Source: Nitrospira sp. (GTDB lineage: Bacteria > Nitrospirota > Nitrospiria > Nitrospirales > Nitrospiraceae). From it: a stretch of DNA of 64,000 nucleotides. Position numbers and translations under genes: made by a program. Of the stretch, positions 37,383 to 45,993 are shown piece after piece. Under the pieces are notes generated by a model. It had not been told where the DNA came from. It was given only the letters and a program-made list of their open reading frames with translations, and did no database searches. The stretch is taken from positions 1 through 64,000 of the forward strand of contig JAFEBH010000027.1 of the NCBI GenBank assembly GCA_018242765.1, given 5' to 3'. Each line of letters begins with the position of its first letter. The first letter of the stretch is position 1.

Positions 37383-39017
37383 CTACAACAAAATCCGAAT
37401 TCCCAACCCGAAGAGAATCCAGAGCGACACGAGTCCCAACTGTCTGACACGTGCGGCAAATGCGTGAAGGAGCAACTCGAAGGAGAAGAAGAGCACGACC
37501 AGCTTGGCGGCGAAGATACCCAAATGCGAGAAATCCGAGCTGCCCCCAGGAAGCAAGGGAAAGGTCACAGCCAAAAACACCATCAGGTAGTCGAGCGGTG
37601 TGGTCTTAAAGCGACTTTCCTGATTGAATCGCAGACTGAGGAGCACCATGACGGCGGCCACGATAAAAAATATGTTGTGCGCCATCGCGACAACGGAGAC
37701 GGTACCGACTCGAGACCCCTCACAGACATAGAGCAAGAATGTGGTTCCGACGTAGAGGCCGCCGCGCACGAAGTAGGGGGCGACCTGCGAGGAGCATGAG
37801 AGGCCGATCAGTACCACCGCGAACAACGCGATCGAGACATACCCCACGTCAGTGGGAACCGTCGAGGGAAGAAACACCAATGCAATCAGGAACAACGGAA
37901 CGGTCACCGCCAGGAACTGGATCGGCACATCCGTCAGCCAAGGACCGGTCATCAATCGGGTCACCGTTCCATTCGACAAGAAATGACCTCGTTGCGCCGT
38001 AACAGTGGGAATCAGGCCTCGGCCAGCAGCGATAAACGACATCAAAACCGTGACGGCCAGCAGAAGATAGAGCGGCAGGATCACCGTATCGGACTGCCAT
38101 CGCAGCACGTAGGCTACACCCAGCATGCCAGCCTGTATGAGATAGATCACGGTCACGGCTTCATAGTGCGTCAGTCCAACTTTGAGCAACTTATGATGAA
38201 TATGTGCTCGGTCTCCCACGAATGGCGATCGTCCTTCCGCAATCCGTTGACCTGTGACCCCGAGCGTATCCAAGAACGGAAGCCCCAGGAGAAATAAGGC
38301 CAGGCTTGGCGTAAAGGGCCCACGGGATGAATCTGTCAGCAAGACGGCCAATACCCCCATCATGAACCCCAAGAGTTGGCTCCCGCCGTCCCCCATGAAG
38401 ATACGCGCGGGATAGGTGTTGTATCGCAAGAACCCCAAGATCGCCCCAAGAAAGGGAACGGTGAGTACGAGAACAGTGGCGTCACTGGAAAGATGTGCTA
38501 GATAGGCAATCCCACTGAGTGTTAAAAACGACAATCCACCGGCCAGGCCATCTAAACCATCCGTCAGATTCACGGCGTTTGACACGCCGATCAAAAACAC
38601 GATGGTCACGAACATCCCTGCCCATGCCGGTATTTCCATGTCAGGGAAAAAGGGAAGGGTGGTAAACCAGATATCCCCGCCTAACACCACTGCGAGAGCA
38701 GCGAACAACTGTCCGACTATTTTGGTTCGGTAGGTAAGATCAACCCTGTCATCCCAAACACCGAACAACACGATAATCCCGCACCCCGCTAATACCGAGA
38801 ATGTGATGGCGTCCTTAGACCCCCACCAGGCGATCGAGGCACACGCACCGATAGCAAAAGCGATCCCACCGATGCGTGGCACCGCATACTCATGAACTTT
38901 CCGGCCACCGGGTTGATCCATAATCTGGAACCGCTCTGCCACAATCCGTAAGAAGGGAATCAGAGCCATGCAAACCAGCAGGGCGGTCATAGAACTGAAA
39001 AAGAGTTCATTCAGCAT
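37383..39017 (-). CDS. WecA/TagO-type sugar-1-phosphate transferase, extended
   Basis: From ATG 39017 the product has 544 residues. The first about 330 residues are the MraY/WecA family: QPGGRKVHEYAVPRIGG, the WDDRVDL motif, NLTDGLDGLAGG and the HIHHKLLKVGLTHYEAV loop, all needed for the undecaprenyl-phosphate sugar-1-P transfer. About 200 residues of extra hydrophobic segments follow (VPLFLIALVFLPSTVP, LPGGSSDFSHLGIFAAKL), making it longer than WecA itself. It would start the polymer on undecaprenyl phosphate at the inner membrane. It begins 31 bases after the exosortase gene ends. Confidence 0.88.
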   Translation of the reverse strand: MLNELFFSSMTALLVCMALIPFLRIVAERFQIMDQPGGRKVHEYAVPRIGGIAFAIGACASIAWWGSKDAITFSVLAGCGIIVLFGVWDDRVDLTYRTKIVGQLFAALAVVLGGDIWFTTLPFFPDMEIPAWAGMFVTIVFLIGVSNAVNLTDGLDGLAGGLSFLTLSGIAYLAHLSSDATVLVLTVPFLGAILGFLRYNTYPARIFMGDGGSQLLGFMMGVLAVLLTDSSRGPFTPSLALFLLGLPFLDTLGVTGQRIAEGRSPFVGDRAHIHHKLLKVGLTHYEAVTVIYLIQAGMLGVAYVLRWQSDTVILPLYLLLAVTVLMSFIAAGRGLIPTVTAQRGHFLSNGTVTRLMTGPWLTDVPIQFLAVTVPLFLIALVFLPSTVPTDVGYVSIALFAVVLIGLSCSSQVAPYFVRGGLYVGTTFLLYVCEGSRVGTVSVVAMAHNIFFIVAAVMVLLSLRFNQESRFKTTPLDYLMVFLAVTFPLLPGGSSDFSHLGIFAAKLVVLFFSFELLLHAFAARVRQLGLVSLWILFGLGIRILL

Positions 39018-39048
39018 AGGTACTCTCGCCAAGCCGACACTGCTGCGA

Positions 39049-40623
39049 TCAGTCCGGCACAAACCTCGTCAGTTCACCCTCAACGGCCATCGCAAATTCC
39101 TGGAGCCGTTGATCGACCGTGGATTCGGATTCACCGGGATTGACGGGTGCGGCCAATCTCACCAGCGCTCCGTCGGTCCGTTGTCGAGAAAACGCGTCCC
39201 ACAAAAGATATATTTTGACCAGATATTCGTTCGTGAGATTGCGTTCGCGTTGTTTAAACCAATACAAGACGATTTGTTTTTGATCCCCCTTCTGGATGAG
39301 GGCACGATTGGCTCTGAGCGGGTGCATGTTTGGATTCGAGACCGGCAATTCCGTCTGCGTCAATGAAGCAATTTCCCATCCGCCACCGGGTAGACAGCTT
39401 TGAGGCGAGTGAGCCGACTGCCCTTTCCGTTGTGAGCGATAGTAGGCTGCATAGAAATTCACCTGATGCTGGGCGCTTGATCGATAGTCAGCGAGAACAT
39501 AGTCATCGAACCGAAGGACATCGATGTATCGTTGTTCGAGAGGAAAGGGCTGACCGCGCCATCCGTTGATCTCCATCGGGAAATCCACAAAGGCCGCTCT
39601 CGAAGGAGGACGTTCCCCACGATCCATGAGCAGAGTGCCAAGCAGCGCACATGGAGCAAACAGAGCGACACTGCATAAATAGGCCGGTCCTGGAGAGAAG
39701 ATGCGGTTGGGGAGCGTGCTCACCCCATCCGTAGCAATGGGTTCTACTTCCGGAATTCTCCATTTCAAATGCTCACGCAACGATTTGCGAGGCTCCTCCG
39801 TGCCAAATCTTCCTAACCACGCCATTTCCAAAACCAGCAATCCCAAACTCACCATAAAAATGACCCATCCCTCAAAGAGATGATAGAACCCCTCTGCGGC
39901 ACCTTTTCCGTAGAGTTCGACCAACACGCCGATCATACCGATTCGGAAACCGTTAATGACGATCGAGATGGGGAAGGCAGACAGTATGAGAACGACTCGC
40001 TTCCACATCTTGTCCTTAAAGAGATAGGCGCAAAGCAGCGCAAGGGACACCAGGGGAAGCAGATAGCGAATCCCACTGCAGGCTTCCACGACTTGGAGCT
40101 GAACCGGCCCCAGATCGATCACATTACCTTCACGAAACGCCATGACACCGACAAGTTGTAACCACCAGACGCCAAGTGATGAGGACCACAATTGAAGCTG
40201 ACTCGACAAGTTTGCATAGAGGAATGTCGGAAGCGGAATTGCCGTCAGGAGATAGCCGAGGGGAAACGCGATCACTTTCGTCCCGCGAATCCCAATGAGG
40301 GTCATAGCCAGCCCGACCACTACGATCCATAAAGAAACGTGCAAGACGAGAAAGAGTGTGGAGAGTTCACCGACGACATAGAGAACGAGACCAAGACCGA
40401 TAACAGCCAAACCCCACCATGATTTGCCTGTTGTGTGTTCTGCCAGATGATGTCGAGAGTTCCATATCAAGAACCCACTAATGAGAGGGACGAACAATCC
40501 GTGACTGTAGTCCTCACTCCCAAACCATCGCTTGAAGAGAAACACAAGACTATCGGCATACAGATAGCCTAGGAACGCGACGATCAGAATCGACGAGACA
40601 AATAGCGCGCGTGTGCTGGCCAT
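39049..40623 (-). CDS. Exosortase fused to an EpsI domain
   Basis: The 524-residue protein has an N-terminal exosortase with about eight transmembrane segments and its catalytic triad: C182 in VVEACSGIRYLLP, R227 in NGFRIG and H248 in FYHLFEGW. From about residue 330 the protein continues as an EpsI (DUF3485)-like periplasmic domain, with FPMEINGWRGQ, the FDDYVLADYR segment and HSPQSCLPGGGWEI. Exosortases cut PEP-CTERM-like sorting signals in the membrane and pass proteins to the cell surface. The next gene upstream codes for a protein with a VPLP-type sorting end, likely the substrate. Whether this is the XrtA or the VPLPA-specific XrtD class cannot be settled by eye. Confidence 0.92.
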   Translation of the reverse strand: MASTRALFVSSILIVAFLGYLYADSLVFLFKRWFGSEDYSHGLFVPLISGFLIWNSRHHLAEHTTGKSWWGLAVIGLGLVLYVVGELSTLFLVLHVSLWIVVVGLAMTLIGIRGTKVIAFPLGYLLTAIPLPTFLYANLSSQLQLWSSSLGVWWLQLVGVMAFREGNVIDLGPVQLQVVEACSGIRYLLPLVSLALLCAYLFKDKMWKRVVLILSAFPISIVINGFRIGMIGVLVELYGKGAAEGFYHLFEGWVIFMVSLGLLVLEMAWLGRFGTEEPRKSLREHLKWRIPEVEPIATDGVSTLPNRIFSPGPAYLCSVALFAPCALLGTLLMDRGERPPSRAAFVDFPMEINGWRGQPFPLEQRYIDVLRFDDYVLADYRSSAQHQVNFYAAYYRSQRKGQSAHSPQSCLPGGGWEIASLTQTELPVSNPNMHPLRANRALIQKGDQKQIVLYWFKQRERNLTNEYLVKIYLLWDAFSRQRTDGALVRLAAPVNPGESESTVDQRLQEFAMAVEGELTRFVPD

Positions 40624-40743
40624 AGGACAGAATCACTCACCTAATGATGAATGGAGCAAATACGCGACGCCGATCCGAACAAGCGGGGCGAAACCTGATT
40701 GTCTACCGGAACCGTCACTCTGTCGATTAAATTCGGAGAAAGA

Positions 40744-40779
40744 ACGGGCTTGATACCTATGTTGAGATATCAAGCCCGT
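40744..40779 (-). terminator. Terminator after VPLP-CTERM gene
   Basis: ACGGGCTTGATA pairs with TATCAAGCCCGT over 12 bp with a 12-base loop, about 24 bases past the stop of the VPLP-CTERM gene. In the minus direction TTCTTTCTCC follows. It would separate the substrate gene from the exosortase gene at the RNA level. Confidence 0.75.
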
Positions 40780-40802
40780 GCAACCAGAAACGAGGGAAGT
40801 GT

Positions 40803-41480
40803 TTAGACCTTGGATGCGCGAAGATTTCTCAATCCCCCTGCTCCCAGCCCCACTAATGAGATGAGCCCCGCACCGAAGAGCAACACCGCCGTCGGCAACG
40901 GCACGGCCGTCAGCTGACTGATCGCACCACGCACGTTCACCGTATTGCCGGTCGCATCCTCAAAGAGAAGTCGCCATCTCGTGCCCGTTAGTGATGCGAG
41001 ACTCGGAGGATTCTGCAGATTCGTCCCGGAGAATGCCCCGCCGGTGTCATGATCAAGCTGCAAGTCAAACCGAACGGCTGAATATCCGTCGGGCAATACC
41101 CCGCCTGTCGTATCAGTAGCGAGACGCCACCGATCACCAAACCCCACATTGTCGAACAGGGTAATGGCATTCGCTCCTGCCGTATAGGATGCGGTATAGC
41201 CTCCGACATGGACGATCATGCCCGTCACCGCGCCGGGGAAATTCCCAACTTGCAGACCGCTCGTCCCGGTAGTGCTATTGTCGAATTGAAATGCACCTGA
41301 GACCGAGGAGGTCAGGTTCATCGTCGGCGAAAGCAGGGCTCCACTGATATTGCTGACAGTCCCAGTAAACGAATAGTTCACCAAGGCTGCTTGTGCCACA
41401 CTGAACTGAGCTGAAAGAACACATATCGCGGCAGCCGTTACGATAGGTCCGCTCTTCAGCCATCGTTTCATCATCTGCAT
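40803..41480 (-). CDS. VPLP-CTERM sorting-signal protein (likely exosortase substrate)
   Basis: From ATG 41480 the product has 225 residues. An N-terminal signal peptide ends near AQAALVNYSF. The body, about 160 residues, is rich in T, S, G and N, with an early YSFTGTVSNI repeat-like start, as in many PEP-CTERM proteins. The C-terminal 33 residues from V193 form a tripartite sorting signal: VPLPTA, a hydrophobic stretch (LLFGAGLISLVGLG) and a basic tail with two arginines and a lysine. This matches the VPLPA-CTERM type. ATG 41480 was chosen over 41507 because AGGAGTGG lies 5-8 bases before it. A sigma-54-type promoter lies about 70 bases upstream. The product is probably exported and then processed by the neighbouring exosortase. 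Confidence 0.88.
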   Translation of the reverse strand: MQMMKRWLKSGPIVTAAAICVLSAQFSVAQAALVNYSFTGTVSNISGALLSPTMNLTSSVSGAFQFDNSTTGTSGLQVGNFPGAVTGMIVHVGGYTASYTAGANAITLFDNVGFGDRWRLATDTTGGVLPDGYSAVRFDLQLDHDTGGAFSGTNLQNPPSLASLTGTRWRLLFEDATGNTVNVRGAISQLTAVPLPTAVLLFGAGLISLVGLGAGGLRNLRASKV

Positions 41481-41549
41481 ACCACCACTCCTGCTAAAGG
41501 TTGTCACATGGTTACTCGATTAGGGACACGTAGGAATGAATAACTATCT

Positions 41550-41565
41550 AGCAAACCTCGGGCCA
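41550..41565 (-). promoter_or_regulatory. Sigma-54 (RpoN) -24/-12 promoter
   Basis: The minus strand reads TGGCCCGAGGTTTGCT. Against the RpoN consensus TGGCACG-N4-TTGCW there is one mismatch, and the GG-to-GC spacing is exactly 10 bases. It lies about 70 bases before the ATG of the VPLP-CTERM gene. Exosortase substrates in other bacteria have been linked to RpoN and the PrsK/PrsR two-component pair, which fits. Confidence 0.75.
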
Positions 41566-41756
41566 ATCCTCGAAGCTTATATATCCCTGAAAACTAAGGC
41601 GGCCGACAGACGCCTCTCATCATCACTGTGTCAACATTCCTGCAGCAGCGTTCAAATATGTGACAAGATATGAAGAACAGGCAGAGTGACCGAATCAAAA
41701 CACATCTCATGACATGAACCGCAGATGAACAATAATAAATTTGAACCAAGTCTCAA

Positions 41757-42590
41757 CTAGGCAGCTTTTTCCCTATGCTGGTCAGACTTTCCTGAATCAG
41801 AATGGCTGCGTGATACTGGGGCTGTTGGGACTGAGAAAGCAGGTTGCAGATCTGGCCTTCTCGTAAACTTGCTTCTCAGAACCTGATAGGCAAATATCGG
41901 AAGCGCGGTCTGTCGAAAAATGCGACTAGGCTGTGAGAGTAACCGATAGAACCATTCCAGATGTATGAGCCTGAATAAAAGCGGCGCGCGTTTTACCCGA
42001 CCAGCGACAACATCAAACGTTCCACCGACGCCCTGACACACGTTAACCTTCAATTCTGGTAGATATCGAGCAATCCACATCTCTTGCTTAGGACTGCCTA
42101 ATGCAACAAAGAGTATGTCAGGCTGAACAGAATTAATCTTTGCAATCATCGCCGGCATATCGTCCTCTTTCACATAACCATGCTGAGCACCAACGATCTT
42201 GAGACCGACACACTGTTGCTGCAAGATCTGCGCAGTACGAGAAACCACATCGGGGCTTGCCCCAAACAGAAACACCTTATACCCTTTCAGTGCGGCTCGT
42301 TGGCAGAGCAGCGGCATCAGTTCAGAACCGGGAACACGCTCTGTGCAGCTGCCCCCTAAGAGTCGTGTCGCAAAAACAACCCCGATCCCATCAGGAATAA
42401 CCAGTGCTGAGTTACGCAGTTGCGTAAGAAGGGCGTTGTCCTGCTGCGCACGTACAACCTTTTCAGGATTTACTGCAAGGATAGCGCATGGATGTTGACC
42501 TTTTATCATGGACTCAGCAAAATCGACCGCCTCATCCATAGTAATGCAGTCGACCGGTACGCCGAGAATCTCAATTCGTCGTGGCTTCAT
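41757..42590 (-). CDS. WecG/TagA/CpsF-family glycosyltransferase
   Basis: The 277-residue protein has the family pieces DCITMDEAVDFAESMI, NPEKVVRAQ, the IPDGIGVVFATRLLGG motif, RVPGSELMPLL and LFVALGSPKQEMWI. The family moves N-acetylmannosamine-type sugars onto GlcNAc linked to a lipid carrier. With WecB (UDP-ManNAc from UDP-GlcNAc) and a WecA-like enzyme in the same cluster, ManNAc transfer as the second step is the simplest reading. The 5' end overlaps the heparinase stop by 20 bases. Confidence 0.9.
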   Translation of the reverse strand: MKPRRIEILGVPVDCITMDEAVDFAESMIKGQHPCAILAVNPEKVVRAQQDNALLTQLRNSALVIPDGIGVVFATRLLGGSCTERVPGSELMPLLCQRAALKGYKVFLFGASPDVVSRTAQILQQQCVGLKIVGAQHGYVKEDDMPAMIAKINSVQPDILFVALGSPKQEMWIARYLPELKVNVCQGVGGTFDVVAGRVKRAPLLFRLIHLEWFYRLLSQPSRIFRQTALPIFAYQVLRSKFTRRPDLQPAFSVPTAPVSRSHSDSGKSDQHREKAA

Positions 42591-44478
42591 GTATGACTCC
42601 TCGAAAAGAGGAAATAGCAGCTGCTATCGGAAGAGAGACGCTGGAATTCTCAAGTCTAATTTCCGTTACAAATTCATGAGGCAAAGCACCTGTGAATATG
42701 GTGCGCAGCGTAGAGATTGGTTCTTTCACTCCATACGTTCTTGATCTCCACCCGCTCATGGAAGACGTCTCGCCTTTGAGCAATGCGGTGGCCCCACCGT
42801 CGATGCGGAAATGAAGGGCGCCCCAATCCGTCTGCACAGCGTATCCAGCCATCCTTCGGATGGGTTCAATGGCAAGATGCCAGTTGAGTTCAAGTGAATG
42901 ACTACCCGTTCCAGATAAGCAATCCCATACCAGCCAGCCGCAATTAGGATAAAAGGCTACGCCGCGCCAGTGTGTTACACCAAGGCGTTCTTTGTAGCCG
43001 TCGTGGCTTGCGACTAGCACAAAGGCCCCACCCGGATCCATGTTCTTCCGTATGAGCTGAACACGGAATGGCTTTGACCACATGAAGGCAGTTTCCTGAA
43101 CAGCCTGGTCAATGTGATCTACCACTACGGTATTGTGTGCCTGGGTTCCACGAAAGTACGAACGCCACGCCGCATCGCCGGAGTAGGTATATGTTCCAGA
43201 ATCAATGAGTACTTCCTGATCGCCGTACTCGAAGATGATGGATAGCGCATCAGCGTGGCCGTGCGCAAAACATGGAGGCATACCTAAAGATCCATGGTCA
43301 AAGGTTAGACGAAAAGGGACTGGTGAATGTCTCGATATTATTGAGTATCCCGCATTGGGGAATGTGGTACTCGACACGCGCTGTTCCTCTCCTCTCCCCC
43401 AATCGAATCGAAGATGGGCAGATAGTGCATAACCATTATCGTAGTCGCCGATTTGTGGCAGCGCCCTCCTACTTCCTAAAAATGCCTGCAAGAATCCCCC
43501 CCCCTTCTGCACTGCATCAGTGATGGCCGCAGGTACGCATTCACCATGATGATCAAGTAATGCCCTCACGAGTCCCAGCAGATCGGTAATAAAATGGTGA
43601 TAGCCGAGTGCCTGCTCAATACCGCCTCCGTCAGGTAATACTTGTCGCTCAGCTTCCTGAATGAGGATGCGCATGCCGACTATTTTCCATTCTGTTGCCT
43701 CTGGAAACTCTGAGAAAAGCGTGCCTGCATAAATCAGCCCACATCCCTCCGCAACGGTGTGATTGCCCGCAGAGGAATACAGAGACAACCTTTGGGCGAT
43801 CAAAGGCGCGTGGGACCCGACAAGCCGCAATAGGTTTGTCCATGTACGCTGGGGTGTCATAAGATTCTTTCGGACCAAGTCAATCGCATGACAGGCGGCA
43901 ATTAACCGCAACGCACATTCCATAGAGGAAATATAATGGATTCCCGTTAGCGGAGGGTTTGCTTCAACCCATGAGGACAACATCGCTTCTAGTAATTCAA
44001 TTGCCTTACCAGCATGTACCTTCTCGTGACGTGCGAGAAGCGCCAGGCTGACAAGTTGCTGTAACCTGGATGGCTCCCAGGCTACACGGATATCACCAAT
44101 GGAATTACCAACCTGGTAGGGAATTGCACCAAAAAACTCTCTCGGCCAGGACTTTCCCGTATCTGGAGCGTAGTTCCATGTGGATATGGCAGGTTCCCAT
44201 TTCCATGCAAAACCAAGGGCGTTCCATTTCCCTTCCATGAGGCACCGAATTTCTTGTTCAGTCAGATGACAATCCCACCCCAGTTGTGGGAGCTGAGCAT
44301 CAGTCGCCGTGCAAAACCTAAAGACGTCTGTTTGATCTACCATCTTAAATTGCGGGGCCCCTCTTTGGTGAGCCTTGCGCAATTTAGTAAGCACGATTCG
44401 CTCTCCAATGCGATGAATCATCTCCCGTGGTCGCATAACACTGGCCCGCTTGATAGCCCAGCTGATACCCTGCATCAC
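42571..44478 (-). CDS. Heparinase II/III-family protein
   Basis: The 635-residue protein has the N-terminal alpha-barrel of polysaccharide lyases (HYISSMECALRLIAACHAIDLVRK, GNHTVAEGCGLIYAGTLFSE and the YHHFITDLLGLVRALLDHHG segment). The C-terminal beta-sheet domain carries the Heparinase II/III motif FAHGHADALSIIFEYGDQEVLIDSGTYTY. Family members cut or edit acidic sugar chains; in EPS clusters they often trim the chain. No signal peptide is clear, so it may act in the cytoplasm or be exported by another route. A run of nine G bases in the coding strand lies at QKGGGF. Confidence 0.9.
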   Translation of the reverse strand: MMQGISWAIKRASVMRPREMIHRIGERIVLTKLRKAHQRGAPQFKMVDQTDVFRFCTATDAQLPQLGWDCHLTEQEIRCLMEGKWNALGFAWKWEPAISTWNYAPDTGKSWPREFFGAIPYQVGNSIGDIRVAWEPSRLQQLVSLALLARHEKVHAGKAIELLEAMLSSWVEANPPLTGIHYISSMECALRLIAACHAIDLVRKNLMTPQRTWTNLLRLVGSHAPLIAQRLSLYSSAGNHTVAEGCGLIYAGTLFSEFPEATEWKIVGMRILIQEAERQVLPDGGGIEQALGYHHFITDLLGLVRALLDHHGECVPAAITDAVQKGGGFLQAFLGSRRALPQIGDYDNGYALSAHLRFDWGRGEEQRVSSTTFPNAGYSIISRHSPVPFRLTFDHGSLGMPPCFAHGHADALSIIFEYGDQEVLIDSGTYTYSGDAAWRSYFRGTQAHNTVVVDHIDQAVQETAFMWSKPFRVQLIRKNMDPGGAFVLVASHDGYKERLGVTHWRGVAFYPNCGWLVWDCLSGTGSHSLELNWHLAIEPIRRMAGYAVQTDWGALHFRIDGGATALLKGETSSMSGWRSRTYGVKEPISTLRTIFTGALPHEFVTEIRLENSSVSLPIAAAISSFRGVIHEATTN

Positions 44479-45575
44479 GCCATGACCTCTTCATAGTGCC
44501 GAATGAGCGCTCGTGCAGCGCTTTTTGCACTGAAGTGTTTCTTGGCATATTCATAATTGTATTTCCCGACACTCAGGCAAAGCTCCCGGTTTGTTAATAG
44601 GCGCTCAAGAGCATCAGCGATATCACCAGGGGCAAGACTTTCAATGATGAAGCCCATTCTCTTGTCCTCGAAAAAATCGCGCAACGCTCCTACGGGGCGA
44701 GTTACAACAGGCAGGCCGGATGCCATTGCTTCGAGCACGGACAGTGGCATCCCTTCGCTGTAGCTAGGAAAGAGATAGGCATCTGCCTCTCCGAAGGCTT
44801 CAGCTTTTGCTTGTCCAGTCACGAACCCAGCAAAGAACACATCGGGAATGGATCGATCATGAACGTAGGTCTTTACGCTCTCCAGGTCTGGCCCTTCACC
44901 TGCAATGGTCAAAGTTGCTGTGGGGTATCGCTTTCTTAAGTGCCAATAGGCATCCACTGCCTCAAACACTCCCTTCTTTTTGACGATTCGGCTAAGAAAG
45001 AGGATATTAAACTTCCCACGCCCCCGAGAATATTTCGTCGCATACAATGCCGGCACATCCCCTAGGAGCATTCCATCGTCGATTGCTGTGGAGCCTACAT
45101 GCAACCGCCCTTTGTATCCCATTGATACCAATCGGGTGCTGAATTCATTTGCAAGAACAAGCACGGCATCAGCTCTAAAATAAGTCCACCGAAATATTCC
45201 GAGGAAGTACTTGCGAAGTGTCTGCTCAAAACTAGCATCCCAGCCATGGAAGAACACGACAACACATCTTCCGAGCAGCTTCGACAAAAGGAGAAAAATG
45301 CCATCTCGCACGATCGCTTTGGGAAGCATTGATGGGTTGATGTGAACAACATCATGTCTCTCGACCAGTAGCTTTCTTGTGAATCGACCATAATCTTTGA
45401 CTGACCTAATGAGGACCTGCATGAATCCGACAGCTTCTGAGCGGGATCCTACTTCAAAGTAATCCACATGGTCGCCAAGATGTTCCCGTAGTATTTGAAA
45501 CAGCTGAGACACCCCACCAGGCTGACTTGCAGACGGGACGGTCACGATCACACTGAGGACATTCTTCCGAACCAT
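44475..45575 (-). CDS. Group 1 (GT4) glycosyltransferase
   Basis: The 366-residue protein has the GT-B fold of group 1: the N-terminal start with QPGGVSQLFQIL, the C-terminal nucleotide-sugar motif FGEADAYLFPSYSEGMPLSVLEAMASGLPVV (the E-x7-E type), and GPDLESVKTYV. It adds one sugar to the growing unit on the cytosolic side of the membrane. The ATG start of the heparinase overlaps its stop by four bases (ATGA), so the two genes are translationally coupled. The donor sugar is unknown. Confidence 0.92.
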   Translation of the reverse strand: MVRKNVLSVIVTVPSASQPGGVSQLFQILREHLGDHVDYFEVGSRSEAVGFMQVLIRSVKDYGRFTRKLLVERHDVVHINPSMLPKAIVRDGIFLLLSKLLGRCVVVFFHGWDASFEQTLRKYFLGIFRWTYFRADAVLVLANEFSTRLVSMGYKGRLHVGSTAIDDGMLLGDVPALYATKYSRGRGKFNILFLSRIVKKKGVFEAVDAYWHLRKRYPTATLTIAGEGPDLESVKTYVHDRSIPDVFFAGFVTGQAKAEAFGEADAYLFPSYSEGMPLSVLEAMASGLPVVTRPVGALRDFFEDKRMGFIIESLAPGDIADALERLLTNRELCLSVGKYNYEYAKKHFSAKSAARALIRHYEEVMA

Positions 45576-45993
45576 TCCGTCAACTCCTGACAGGAAGATT
45601 TCTCATACGGGCGCTCCGCGCGTTACAGAACTCTCCAAGGCGTTATCTTGATACGACACATCCCTTTGAATGGCACCATCAGCACGACACAGCTTCTGGT
45701 TTACCCCAAAGCGTGCGTGCTGACTATTGAATTTCGTATTACTGTTCTCGTTCAAAATGGTAAGTTTCTATCTCGAGATAGGTTCGAGTATATAATCCCA
45801 ATTGAGAAGCATTGATTAATATGTGCAATTTGAAAACCACCGCACATGAACAGACAAGACACTTCTCCGCTGTTTCTTCTGCCGAATCGGCTGAAGTGCT
45901 ATTTCCGGCACGGAGCCGGTTGAGATTGACATCACTGCTCACGTGCACAACTGACGGAAGCGCGACCATTCTCTAAGAGCGAGACCTCACCCT
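45576..45993. other. Divergent intergenic region, AT-rich
   Basis: The 418 bases separate the minus-strand glycosyltransferase from the plus-strand F5/8C-type gene. They should hold promoters for both. I see no conserved operator, tRNA or repeat, and the small frames here are unconvincing. The DNA looks more AT-rich than the flanking housekeeping part. Confidence 0.5.

Noticed and set aside
36580..37467. 295-codon plus-strand frame
   Set aside because: It is antisense to the PrsT TPR gene; repeated TPR codons create the open frame.
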